Shown here one piece after another: positions 36,418 through 45,220 of a stretch of DNA of 64,000 nt. Position 1 is the first letter of the stretch, and every line of letters begins with the position of its first letter. The translations under genes were made by a program, and so were the position numbers. This DNA comes from Pararhizobium polonicum (GTDB lineage: Bacteria; Pseudomonadota; Alphaproteobacteria; Rhizobiales; Rhizobiaceae). Under the pieces are notes generated by a model, which saw only the letters and a list, made by a program, of their open reading frames with translations, searched no databases and was not told where the DNA came from. The stretch is taken from NCBI RefSeq assembly GCF_001687365.1, contig NZ_LGLV01000014.1:164421-228420 (forward strand), in the 5' to 3' direction.

Positions 36418-37950
36418 ATGCCCCAGACCGACCTTGCCCTCGACCTGCGCGCGATCGAAAAGCGATACGGCCCCGTTGCCGCCCTTTCCGGCGCAAACCT
36501 CAGTGTGCGGCGCGGCGAGGTCCACGGGCTGATCGGCCAGAACGGCGCCGGAAAATCGACCCTGATGAAGATCTTGTCCGGCCTTGAACATGCCGATGCC
36601 GGAGACATCGTCATCCAGGGCGAGCGGGTCGATCGCCTGACGCCCGGCGACGTGATCGGCAAGGGCATCGGCATCATCTACCAGGACCGGATGACGATGC
36701 CTGCCTTCACGGTGGAGGAGACCCTGTTCTACGCCACGCGCGCGGTCTCGCGGAACGGTGTGATCATCGACCGGCGCGGCCTCCGCCAGAAGGCGCGCAC
36801 CATCATTCACCGTTATTTCCAGACCGAGCTTCCTGCAAAGGCGCTGATGCGGGACCTGTCGACGGCGCAGCAACAGATCGTCCATATCACGCGCACGCTC
36901 CTGCTGGACCCGCGTGTTGTCGTACTCGACGAGCCGACGGCGGCGCTCGCGAAGCAGGAGGTCGACAACCTCTTCCGCGCGATCCGCGCGATGCGCGACA
37001 ACGGCATGACCGTCATCTACATCTCGCACTACCTGCGGGAAATCCGCGATATCTGCGACCGCGTCACCGTACTGCGCAACGGCCAGGACATCGCGACACT
37101 CGATGCGGCGGAAACCAGCATCGATGCGATGACGGAACTGATGATCGGCGTCGACATCGGCCGCCTCTTCCCCGATCGGAGCGCCTCCATCGGCGCGCCC
37201 GTCCTTGTGATCACCGGCCTCTCGCACAAGACAAGGTTCGCGAATGTGGACGTGACTGTCCGGCGCGGCGAAATCCTGGGCGTCACGGGCCTGATCGGTT
37301 CGGGCATCAAGGAATTCGCACGCGTACTATTCGGACTGGAGCGTCCGGAAAGCGGCACGATGACGCTTGCGGGCGCTCCCTATGCACCACGCTCGCCGCG
37401 CGAAGCCCTTTCCGCCGGATTGGCACTCGTTCCCGAAGATCGCCGCACCCAAGGCGTCGGCCTGACACTCAGCTTGAGGGAAAACATCGTGCTAGCGAGC
37501 CTTGACCGCTTCAGCTGCGCGGGTTTCATGCGCCAGCGCGCCGAAGGCGGTCGCGCGCGAGATTTCCTCGGCTCCCTGCGCATTAAAGCGCCGGACGAGA
37601 CGGTGCAGGCCGGAAGCCTCAGCGGCGGCAACCAGCAGAAGGTTGCGCTGGCGAAGTGGCTGTGCCGCGAGGCAGACCTCTATGTTCTGGATGAACCGAG
37701 CGTCGGCATCGATGTCGCAGCCAAGGCCGAGATCTATCGCATCCTGCGCGACCTTGCCGACAACGGCCAAGCGCTGATCGTCGTCTCCTCGGATCTCGAC
37801 GAGGTCCAGGGGCTGTGCGACCGCATCGTCGTCTTTCACCGCGGGCGTATCGCACTTGACCAGCCGGCGGGATCGGTGACATCCGCGAAGCTGCTGACCG
37901 CAGCTGTCGCCGGCAAGCACGGGAATACACATGACGCCTCTGCCCATTGA
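36418..37950 (+). CDS. Sugar-type ABC transporter ATP-binding protein (RbsA/MglA family)
   Basis: The 510-residue protein contains two ATPase halves. The first has Walker A (GQNGAGKSTLM), signature LSTAQQQIVHI and Walker B VVVLDEPTAAL. The second has a degenerate Walker A (GLIGSGIKEFARVLFG), as is normal for this family, and signature LSGGNQQKVALAKW with YVLDEPSVGIDV. It powers uptake through the two adjacent permeases; its stop overlaps the first permease start by 20 nt. Confidence 0.92.
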   Translation: MPQTDLALDLRAIEKRYGPVAALSGANLSVRRGEVHGLIGQNGAGKSTLMKILSGLEHADAGDIVIQGERVDRLTPGDVIGKGIGIIYQDRMTMPAFTVEETLFYATRAVSRNGVIIDRRGLRQKARTIIHRYFQTELPAKALMRDLSTAQQQIVHITRTLLLDPRVVVLDEPTAALAKQEVDNLFRAIRAMRDNGMTVIYISHYLREIRDICDRVTVLRNGQDIATLDAAETSIDAMTELMIGVDIGRLFPDRSASIGAPVLVITGLSHKTRFANVDVTVRRGEILGVTGLIGSGIKEFARVLFGLERPESGTMTLAGAPYAPRSPREALSAGLALVPEDRRTQGVGLTLSLRENIVLASLDRFSCAGFMRQRAEGGRARDFLGSLRIKAPDETVQAGSLSGGNQQKVALAKWLCREADLYVLDEPSVGIDVAAKAEIYRILRDLADNGQALIVVSSDLDEVQGLCDRIVVFHRGRIALDQPAGSVTSAKLLTAAVAGKHGNTHDASAH

Positions 37951-38935
37951 ACAGGCCACACCGCAGGGTTTTCGGCGGCCGGATTTGGAAACCCTCCTCC
38001 CCTCAGTTCTGCGCGCGGGCGCGCTGCTGCTGTTCGTTGCGATCTTCCTGTTTTTCGCGGCAAGTTCGCCACTGTTCCTGCTTCCCGGCAATCTCTTGTC
38101 GATCGCCTCCCAGTCGGCAATCCTCGGCGTGCTTGCCTTCGGCCTGACGCTTGTCGTGATCGCCGGTGGAGACAATGCGCTGGCCGGCGGGATCGACCTC
38201 TCGCTGCCCGCGACCATGGGGCTCGCCGCCGCGATCTATGCCAGCCTGTCCCAGGCGGGCCAGCCCGAAGCCGTCAGCATCGGCGCCGCGTTGGCGGCCG
38301 GCCTTGGCATCGGGATCGTCAATGCATTTTCCGTGACGCTGATCGGTATGCTGCCGCTTCTAGCAACGCTCGCGACCATGACGATTGCGACCGGCCTCGA
38401 GCAGATCGTCACCAAGAACGCCACCATCCTTGTCGAGACACCACTGACCACCTTTCTCGGCGGAACGGACGGGTTCGGCTTTCCCATCCTTGCCTATGCG
38501 CTGCTGATCACCGGCGCCGTCCTCATCTTGGTGACGCGTCACACGCCGCTCGGCCTGAACCTGCATGCGGTAGGCGGCAATCCGCTGGCAGCGCGCGCAG
38601 CGGGGCTAAACGTCTCCGTCCATATCGCTGGTGCCTATATAGCAAGCGGACTTTCCGGCGCCGTCGGCGGCCTGTTCTCGATCGCATTCCTTGGCGCAAA
38701 CTCGAACGGTTCGAGCGAAATGCTGCTGCCCGTCATCGCCGCGACCTTTCTCGGCGTCATCTTTTCCCGCCGTCTGATCGCGACGATCGCCGGGACGCTG
38801 CTGGCGAGCCTCTTCATCGGCATGCTCACCAACGGGTTCCAGTTGCTCAACGTCTCGAGCTACTGGGTCAGCGGCATCCAGGGCGCGCTGACCTTGCTCG
38901 TCGTTGCGGTAACATCGGTCAGGAGCAAGGTATGA
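37931..38935 (+). CDS. Sugar-type ABC transporter permease (RbsC family), first copy
   Basis: The 334-residue protein has eight to ten membrane segments and the RbsC family pattern GGDNALAGGIDLSLPATMGLAAAIYA and HAVGGNPLAARAAGLNVSVH. It pairs with a second, different RbsC-type protein, so this importer uses a permease heterodimer where ribose systems use a homodimer. Confidence 0.9.
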   Translation: MTPLPIEQATPQGFRRPDLETLLPSVLRAGALLLFVAIFLFFAASSPLFLLPGNLLSIASQSAILGVLAFGLTLVVIAGGDNALAGGIDLSLPATMGLAAAIYASLSQAGQPEAVSIGAALAAGLGIGIVNAFSVTLIGMLPLLATLATMTIATGLEQIVTKNATILVETPLTTFLGGTDGFGFPILAYALLITGAVLILVTRHTPLGLNLHAVGGNPLAARAAGLNVSVHIAGAYIASGLSGAVGGLFSIAFLGANSNGSSEMLLPVIAATFLGVIFSRRLIATIAGTLLASLFIGMLTNGFQLLNVSSYWVSGIQGALTLLVVAVTSVRSKV

Positions 38936-39930
38936 GCATCGCCAGCCTTTCCGCAATCCGGACCGGTGCACGCGCGCATTCCGCCGTGCAGTTGCTGACC
39001 CGCCTCGGGCTGCCGCTCGCCGTCATCGTCGCCTTCGTGTTCTTCGCGACGCTCGCACCCGGCTTCGCAACCGCCGGCAACATCCGCAACCTGCTGATCA
39101 ACAATTTCGCAATCCTGTCGATCGCGGCGATCGCCTTGACCATCGCCGTCCATTCCGGCGGCATCGACCTGTCGGTGGCCGTGGCCATCGACTTTGCAAG
39201 TCTGTCGTTCGTAGCAGCGATCGCCGCTGGATTTTCCGTGCCGGCCTCCATTTTCCTCGGTCTCGCCGCTGCGCTCGCTGCGGGTATCTTCAATGCTTTG
39301 CTGATTGCCGTGCTGGCGATCACGCCATTTCTGGCGACACTCGGCACGCTGTTCATCGGCCATTCGGTACAGCAGTTGACCACGAGCGGCGGCAATCCGC
39401 TCTACATCCCCTACAACACGGTTCCGGCCGCACTGCCCTTTCTCGCACGCGGACCGGTGCTGGGACTACCGATCCCGTTGCTGGTGGTGATCGTGCTGGC
39501 GCTCGCCGTTCATCTTCTCCTCGAAAAAAGCAGGCTCGGCCGCCAGAGTGCCGCGATCGGGGTGCAGCCGCTGCTGGCGCTCTACTCAGGCATACCCATC
39601 GGACTCACGCTAGCAAGTATCTACATGCTAACGGCGACGATCGGCGGCATATCGGGCATCTTTCTCTCCGCGAACGTCAACGCCTACATGCCCTTTTCCG
39701 GCAATGCTTTTCTGATGAACGCCATCGGCGCCGCCTATATCGGCACGACCATGAGCGGCCGCAGGGGCCCCAACGTGCTGGGCACGCTCACCGGCGTCCT
39801 GTTCCTGGCGATCGTCGCCAACGGCCTGCTGCTGATCGGCTGGGACTTCTACTGGCAGCAGTTCGGCTCCGGGGTCGCGATCTTCCTCTCTCTCGTTTTT
39901 ACCTACGGCATCCGGCGCCTGAGATCCTGA
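38932..39930 (+). CDS. Sugar-type ABC transporter permease (RbsC family), second copy
   Basis: The 332-residue protein overlaps the first permease by an ATGA. It shows the same family pattern (AVHSGGIDLSVAVAIDFASL, SRLGRQSAAIGVQPLLALYSGIP) but is clearly divergent from its neighbour, consistent with a heterodimeric channel like those of AI-2 importers. Confidence 0.9.
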   Translation: MSIASLSAIRTGARAHSAVQLLTRLGLPLAVIVAFVFFATLAPGFATAGNIRNLLINNFAILSIAAIALTIAVHSGGIDLSVAVAIDFASLSFVAAIAAGFSVPASIFLGLAAALAAGIFNALLIAVLAITPFLATLGTLFIGHSVQQLTTSGGNPLYIPYNTVPAALPFLARGPVLGLPIPLLVVIVLALAVHLLLEKSRLGRQSAAIGVQPLLALYSGIPIGLTLASIYMLTATIGGISGIFLSANVNAYMPFSGNAFLMNAIGAAYIGTTMSGRRGPNVLGTLTGVLFLAIVANGLLLIGWDFYWQQFGSGVAIFLSLVFTYGIRRLRS

Positions 39931-39968
39931 CCGGATGGCGCTGCTGCCCATCATCCACGGAGAATGAC

Positions 39969-41201
39969 ATGACGCGCATAGACCAGGCCTGGGGCGCAGG
40001 CCCGACGAACCGCTACGACGAACTCGCCGCCCGTTTCCGCCCCGTTTTCGACCGCATTGCGCGTGGTGCAATCGCGCGCGAGACGACACGCGGCCTGCCG
40101 GCCGATCCGATCGCCTGGCTGAAGGAATCCGGCTTCACACGCACACGCCTGCCGCAAAATGAAGGTGGATCGGGTGCGACGGCAGCGGAAATTTTTGCGC
40201 TTCTGATCGAGCTTTCGGAAGCCGATTCCAACGTCACGCAGGCACTGCGTGCGCACCTCGGGTTCGTCGAAGACATCGTCGGCCTGCCTTTCGGCGCGCG
40301 GCGGGAACTCTGGGCGCAGCGCATCGCCCGCGGCGAAACGGTCGGCAGCGCCTGGACCGAAATCGGCGAGGCGCCGATGGACGGTTTTGCGACACGGCTG
40401 AGCCGCAGCAAGGACGGCCATGTGTTGAACGGTGCCAAGTTCTACACGACCGGCTCTCTGTATGCCGACTGGATCGACGTGGGCGCCACCTTGGACGAGG
40501 ATGCCACAACGGTGGCCGTCTCGGTGCGACGCGCAGCCGCCGGGGTCAGCGTCATCGACGACTGGGACGGGTTCGGCCAGATCGGTACTGCAAGTGGCAC
40601 GGCCCTCTTCAAGGATGTACCGGTATCGGCCGACGACTTCGTCAAGGAGGAAGGCCGCTTTCTCTATTCGCCCGCCTTCTACCAGCTCGTGCACCTTGCA
40701 ACGCTGGCCGGCATCGGACGCGCTATCATCCGCGACGTGTCGCAGATCGTCGCCACGCGCAGGCGCACCTACAGCAACGCCGCAGCCGACCTGCCGCGCG
40801 CCGACCCGCAGGTCCTGCAGGTTGTCGGACGCGCCCGCTCTGCGGCCTATGCTGCTTCCGCCATCGTGCTACAGACTGCCCGCGCGCTGGACCGGGCAGC
40901 GGTCTCGCGCCTCGCCGGGGACGAGGCCGCCTATCGCGAGGCTGTCGACCTTGCCGAGCTCGAGACCTGCCAGGCGCTGCCGATTGTGTCCCAGCTGATC
41001 ATCGATGCCGCCTCGCAACTGTTCGACGCGGTCGGCGCATCGGCAACCCGCAAGGGCTTGGCACTCGATCGCCACTGGCGCAATGCCCGCACGCTGGCAT
41101 CGCACAATCCCCGCATCTACAAGGACCGCATCGTCGGCGACTACGCAGTCAATGGAACCGCACCTCCGCAACAGTGGCAAATCGGCGTTGCCGGGGCGTA
41201 A
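39969..41201 (+). CDS. Acyl-CoA-dehydrogenase-like flavoenzyme (DszC/SfnC type)
   Basis: The 410-residue protein has the acyl-CoA dehydrogenase fold in order: N-terminal helical domain, GGSGATAAEIFALLIELSEADSNV, the beta domain with TTGSLYADWIDV and DDWDGFGQIGTASGTALFKDV, and a C-terminal helical domain ending NPRIYKDRIVGDYAVNG. The C-terminus and the TASGTALF stretch are typical of the DszC/SfnC branch, which are FMNH2-dependent monooxygenases acting on sulfur compounds, not true dehydrogenases. Its location at the end of the importer operon with a DszA-like gene across the promoter supports a desulfurisation or C-N cleavage role. Confidence 0.85.
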   Translation: MTRIDQAWGAGPTNRYDELAARFRPVFDRIARGAIARETTRGLPADPIAWLKESGFTRTRLPQNEGGSGATAAEIFALLIELSEADSNVTQALRAHLGFVEDIVGLPFGARRELWAQRIARGETVGSAWTEIGEAPMDGFATRLSRSKDGHVLNGAKFYTTGSLYADWIDVGATLDEDATTVAVSVRRAAAGVSVIDDWDGFGQIGTASGTALFKDVPVSADDFVKEEGRFLYSPAFYQLVHLATLAGIGRAIIRDVSQIVATRRRTYSNAAADLPRADPQVLQVVGRARSAAYAASAIVLQTARALDRAAVSRLAGDEAAYREAVDLAELETCQALPIVSQLIIDAASQLFDAVGASATRKGLALDRHWRNARTLASHNPRIYKDRIVGDYAVNGTAPPQQWQIGVAGA

Positions 41202-41239
41202 GGACAATGCCCCGCTCACTGGCCTATATTTTCAAACTG

Positions 41240-41460
41240 CCACTTGTCGGCAAAACTTCCCCTGGATCGACGCCGGATGGAGCCGGTGTATTTTCGGCCG
41301 AACTGGGCAGCCCATTCCGCTACAGTCTGGAACGAGACTTCGATGCCGCGCTCAGCCAGCAGATCTTCTACATGACGCAGGCTTAGCGGAAAGAGAGCCA
41401 CACTGCATACGCTGTGATCTCGGCGGGAAAACGATGACGCTTATATCGCGGAGTCGTGAC
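41240..41460 (-). pseudogene. IS6-family transposase remnant, frameshifted
   Basis: Reading leftward, one frame gives RYKRHRFPAEITAYAVWL and a second gives FPLSLRHVEDLLAERGIEVS, FQTVAEWAAQFGRKY and RRRSRGSFADKW, the N-terminal third of IS6-family transposases. A frameshift lies near 41400 and the sequence diverges right after DKW at 41240, before the first catalytic Asp. No intact inverted repeats were found. Confidence 0.75.
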
Positions 41461-41730
41461 ATTGATCGATGGGTTCGGGCTCATGCCGGTAAATACCGCC
41501 GTAAATGTTGGGGCGACACTCCAGAAAAGGCATCTGGATCACTCTTCCCCTCTAAATAATAGCTTAAAAACGCAGCACATTCGAAAAAATTATGTCTATT
41601 TTCCATGCAATTACTGGATGTCTAGTCTTTATTTCGCGGCGCAGCAAAATAAGGGCACTAATCTGTTGACATGGCGTCAGGCGCGGCACTAACCTCAATT
41701 TATCCGATATGTATACGAATTGAGTGCAGG
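41461..41730 (+). promoter_or_regulatory. Promoter region of the rraA-like operon with an ATGTATAC site
   Basis: This 270-bp gap has no credible gene. TTGACA at 41666-41671 is a possible -35 element. ATGTATAC at 41709-41716, inside TATCCGATATGTATACGAA, recurs in related form upstream of the gntR/hydantoinase pair (49589-49595, complementary strand) and upstream of the VOC gene (51971-51978). It is the best candidate operator for the GntR regulator at 48887-49546. Confidence 0.6.
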
Positions 41731-42468
41731 ATGTCGACTTTAATTCAGGTGACGGAAATAGACCCGAAAACGGTGGCATATCTCGCACGGTTACCAGTGC
41801 CGACTTTGGCTGCGGTCCTGTTTCGCAAGGGATATGAAAAACAGTTCGTGACCGGCCTTATGCCACTGTCCACGCGGCGCTTTGCCGGCCCCGCCTACAC
41901 TTTACGCGCGATCCCGACCCGACCCGATCTGCGGACGGCTGTCGCATCCGGAACCGTACCGAACCTGCACCGTCAGGCTCTACGAGAGATCCCGGCGGGA
42001 GGGGTTCTGGTCGCGGATACCGGACGGACGACCGGCTGTTCGGTGCTGGGCGATATCCTGGCCGAAAGCCTGATTGTGCGGGGCATTGCTGGGGTGGTGG
42101 TTGATGGCGGGGTTGCCGATACGCAGCGCCTGGCAGAACTCGACCTGCCGGTGGTTTGCACCGGGTCCGCTCCGGTACCATGGCCTGGCACGCTTTACAT
42201 CGCCGACCTTCAGGTTCCCGTGAATCTCTGCGGCGTGGCCGTGTTTCCCGGCGATATCATCGTGGGCGACGCCTGCGGAGTGATCGTCATCCCTGCAGCG
42301 CTGGCCGCAGAGGTGGCGCATGAGGCACGGGAAAAGGAAGAAATGGAAATCTTCATCCTGGAACGTATCCGCGCTGGTGCGCCTCTGGATGGTACCTATC
42401 CACCCAATGAGGCCGCGTTGGCGGACTATGCTGCCTGGCGAGAGGCACAAAAAGACAAGGCAGAGTGA
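41731..42468 (+). CDS. RraA-like protein (HMG aldolase / oxaloacetate decarboxylase superfamily)
   Basis: The ATG at 41731 gives 245 residues matching the RraA/4-hydroxy-4-methyl-2-oxoglutarate aldolase fold: FAGPAYTLRAIP near residue 50, GCSVLGDILAESLIVRGIAGVVVDGGVADTQ (in parts) with the GVVxDGxxRD-like catalytic loop where Arg is replaced (GGVADTQ), and VFPGDIIVGDACGVIVIP. Members cleave or decarboxylate oxo-diacids with a divalent metal; others only inhibit RNase E. In an operon with an aminotransferase an aldolase role on the resulting oxo-acid is plausible. The substitution in the DGxxRD loop makes activity uncertain. Confidence 0.82.
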   Translation: MSTLIQVTEIDPKTVAYLARLPVPTLAAVLFRKGYEKQFVTGLMPLSTRRFAGPAYTLRAIPTRPDLRTAVASGTVPNLHRQALREIPAGGVLVADTGRTTGCSVLGDILAESLIVRGIAGVVVDGGVADTQRLAELDLPVVCTGSAPVPWPGTLYIADLQVPVNLCGVAVFPGDIIVGDACGVIVIPAALAAEVAHEAREKEEMEIFILERIRAGAPLDGTYPPNEAALADYAAWREAQKDKAE

Positions 42469-42469
42469 C

Positions 42470-43573
42470 GTGACTGAAACGATTCCTCCCCGGGCCTATA
42501 TCCATGAGGCCAGCGCAACGGTCGTCCCGCAGGGCAAGCCTGGCGGCGATCCGGCTAACTGGTTGCGGCTTAACGCAAATGAATCGAGCTATGGAGCCAG
42601 CTCCGAAGCGCGCAAGGCCGTCGCTGATATGGCCAATACACTGGAGCGGTATCCCGACCCATCCTCCATCGCACTGCGCACTGCGATTGCAACCCATTTT
42701 GGCCTGCCTATCGATGAGCTGATCTGCGGAAACGGCTCCGAAGCCGTGGTCGAAACCATCGCCCGCTGCTATGCCCGGCCGGGTGACGAGATCCTGTTCG
42801 GCCGCTATTCCTTCATCCAGTACAAGATCTTTGCCGAACGCCTTGGTGCCACGGCGGTCCTGGCCGAGGAAACCGGTTTTCGCACAGATATCGACACCCT
42901 CTTGGCTGCGGTGACGGAACGGACAAAGATTGTCTTCATCGCCAACCCCAACAACCCGACTGCGACCCATGTGCCCGCAAAAGAGTTACGCCGCCTGCGC
43001 GATGGGCTGCGCAAGGATATCGTGCTGGTCATCGATTCCGCCTATGCCGAGTTCGCGAATGCCGGGGATTATTCCGCTGGGCATGAGCTGGTCGCAGGCA
43101 CGCAGAATGTGATCGTCGCCCGCACTTTCTCCAAGGCCTATGGGCTGGCAGCACTGCGAGTGGGCTGGGCGCATGGCCCTGCCAGCCTGATCCGCGTGCT
43201 GAATCGGATGAAGCAGATCGGCAATGTCAATGTTCTGGGTCAGGCCGCTGCCATTGCCGCGCTGGGGGCGGTTGAGCATCTGGCGGATGTGGTGGCGAAA
43301 ACCATAACCACCCGCCGTCGCACAACCGGAGCGCTGACTGCGCTTGGCCTTGATGTCTTGCCGTCACAGGGGAACTTCCTTTGTGTCCGCTTCCCCCATG
43401 GTGTTAGCGGATCGCGCTCCGCCTTTGATCAGTTGATGGCGAAGGGAATCATGGTCCGCAAGATTGAAGATTACGGCCTGCCCGAATTTCTGCGCATCAG
43501 CATCGGCACCGACGCCGAGATGGACCGCGTGATCGCGGCCTTGTCCGACTATGTTCAAAGTACCGCAGCCTGA
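42470..43573 (+). CDS. PLP-dependent aminotransferase (HisC-like, class I/II)
   Basis: A GTG at 42470, one base after the previous stop, gives 367 residues beginning TETIPPRAYIHEASATVV. The fold-type I pattern is clear: RLNANESSYGAS, CGNGSEAVVETIARCY, ANPNNPTATHVP, and the PLP lysine Lys222 in RTFSKAYGLAALRVGW, plus an Arg near FLRISIGT binding the substrate carboxylate. It resembles histidinol-phosphate aminotransferase, but no other histidine gene is present, so it probably acts on an amino acid or amine made in this catabolic locus. Confidence 0.87.
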   Translation: MTETIPPRAYIHEASATVVPQGKPGGDPANWLRLNANESSYGASSEARKAVADMANTLERYPDPSSIALRTAIATHFGLPIDELICGNGSEAVVETIARCYARPGDEILFGRYSFIQYKIFAERLGATAVLAEETGFRTDIDTLLAAVTERTKIVFIANPNNPTATHVPAKELRRLRDGLRKDIVLVIDSAYAEFANAGDYSAGHELVAGTQNVIVARTFSKAYGLAALRVGWAHGPASLIRVLNRMKQIGNVNVLGQAAAIAALGAVEHLADVVAKTITTRRRTTGALTALGLDVLPSQGNFLCVRFPHGVSGSRSAFDQLMAKGIMVRKIEDYGLPEFLRISIGTDAEMDRVIAALSDYVQSTAA

Positions 43574-43648
43574 GGCGCGTGTTTTCAGATCAATTGCAAT
43601 TGCCAACAGATAGCCGTGCCGCGCTTTAGAAAACAGGAGAGATTTCAC

Positions 43649-45211
43649 ATGGGGCTGGGCAAATTCGGAAGACGTGATCTGCTGAAGGGTTTGGGCACGG
43701 CCGCCGCCGCCATGGCACTTGACCTGCCCTATCGCGCCATGGCGCAGACGACGGGCGCAGCGCCGCTGCGGGCGGCGGTGCTGGGGTCGATGGCCAATCT
43801 GCATCCTTGGCAGGTAATGAATGTCGAAGCGTCGGGAATGATCAATCTGCTTTACAGCAACCTCGTGCGCACGCTTCCTGATGGCTCCATCGTACCGGAT
43901 GTGGCTGTGGCCCTGCCGAAGATCTCTAATAACGGCCTGACTTACACGTTCGAGCTTCGCAAGGACGTTACCTTCCACAATGGCGACAAGCTGACATCAC
44001 GCGATGTGCTCTATACTTGGGAGCAATTCCAGGCGACGGCACGGCGCAAGGACAACTTCACCAGCTTCATCCGCGAGATCGTCGCCGAAGGTGATTATGG
44101 TGTGCGCTTCGAACTCAAGCGCCCGAATTCCGGCTTTCTTTACTCTCTGAGCTATGAGGCAGGCATTGTCCGCGCCGGCACCGATGTCGTGTCGAACGAG
44201 ACGGGCAAGGACAATCTCTATCTCGGCAACAACGGCGCGGGGTCCGGGCCCTACATCCTGACCAAGTTCGAGCCAGATGCCGTGGCCGAATTCGAGGCTT
44301 TCCCCGGTTATTTCGGCGGCAAGGCACCACAGGAAAAAATCATCGTCACCCGCATCCCCGACCCTTCCGCACAACTCGCCGCAATCCTCTCCGGCAGCAT
44401 CGACATCGCGTCCACGGTGCCGCCCAAGGATTTCGGGCCGGCGCTGGAAAAGCCTGGCATCAAGGGTGCCATGCGCCCCAGCACCGGCATCTTCTATTCG
44501 CCGCTAAACCGCAAGATCGCCCCCTTCGACAATGTGCATCTACGCAAGGCCTTTGCCTGCGCCATCGACCGTGATTTCATCTGCAATGACATCTATTATG
44601 GCCTGGTGACACCCACCAGCATTCCCGCCACGCCCGATGAATTCTGGTACGACGCGGCGCTGGCCAAAGAACTGTCCTATGATCCGGACAAGGCCCGCTA
44701 CCACCTACGCCAAGGCGGAATGCCCGATGGCTTCACGTTCGAGGCGATGATCCCGGCGCCTTCGACCTATATCGAAGTGACGGATGCGTCCGTCGTCATG
44801 CAGGCCAATCTTGCCGATGTCGGCATCACCATGGACATCCGGCAGATCGACTTCACCTCGATGTACAAGGCCGCGCGCGCGGGCGATTTCTTCGCTTTCC
44901 CCAATGCCTCCATGCAGTTTTCGATCGAGGACTACCTGATCTACAATTCCTATTCCTGTGATGGCGCGCAGTTCAGCTTCCACCAGCATTGCGTACCGGA
45001 ATATGACGCCGCCGTGCTCGACTCCTTCCGCGAGGTCGAGCCAGATAAGAAGGCACCGTATCTGAAAAAGGTCCTCAAGCATCTGGTCGACGATTGCACC
45101 TCGATCTGGATCGGACGGCTGAACACCTGCAACCTCTGGCGTGAGGATGTGACGGGATTCGAGCCGAGCAAGCTTTACCAGCTTGACCTTTCCAGGGCGA
45201 AGAAGGGCTAA
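43649..45211 (+). CDS. ABC transporter substrate-binding protein (dipeptide/oligopeptide family 5)
   Basis: The ATG at 43649 follows AGGAGAGATTTC and gives 520 residues with a Tat signal (GRRDLLKGLGTAAAAMAL, cleavage near RAMAQ). The mature protein has the family-5 layout: LLYSNLVRTLPDGSIVPDVA, YTFELRKDVTFHNGDKLTSRDVLYTWEQ and GSGPYILTKFEPDAVAEFEAF. It delivers a ligand to the Dpp-type permeases encoded next. Family-5 proteins bind peptides, but also glycosides, opines and other small molecules. Confidence 0.9.
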   Translation: MGLGKFGRRDLLKGLGTAAAAMALDLPYRAMAQTTGAAPLRAAVLGSMANLHPWQVMNVEASGMINLLYSNLVRTLPDGSIVPDVAVALPKISNNGLTYTFELRKDVTFHNGDKLTSRDVLYTWEQFQATARRKDNFTSFIREIVAEGDYGVRFELKRPNSGFLYSLSYEAGIVRAGTDVVSNETGKDNLYLGNNGAGSGPYILTKFEPDAVAEFEAFPGYFGGKAPQEKIIVTRIPDPSAQLAAILSGSIDIASTVPPKDFGPALEKPGIKGAMRPSTGIFYSPLNRKIAPFDNVHLRKAFACAIDRDFICNDIYYGLVTPTSIPATPDEFWYDAALAKELSYDPDKARYHLRQGGMPDGFTFEAMIPAPSTYIEVTDASVVMQANLADVGITMDIRQIDFTSMYKAARAGDFFAFPNASMQFSIEDYLIYNSYSCDGAQFSFHQHCVPEYDAAVLDSFREVEPDKKAPYLKKVLKHLVDDCTSIWIGRLNTCNLWREDVTGFEPSKLYQLDLSRAKKG

Positions 45212-45220
45212 CGCCCCGCG

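Noticed and set aside
36100..37227. 375-codon open frame on the minus strand
   Set aside because: Antisense to the RbsA-type ATPase and the end of its binding-protein gene; no motif or start signal.
42470..43573. Assignment of the aminotransferase as hisC
   Set aside because: The fold matches, but no histidine biosynthetic gene is nearby and the operon is catabolic.
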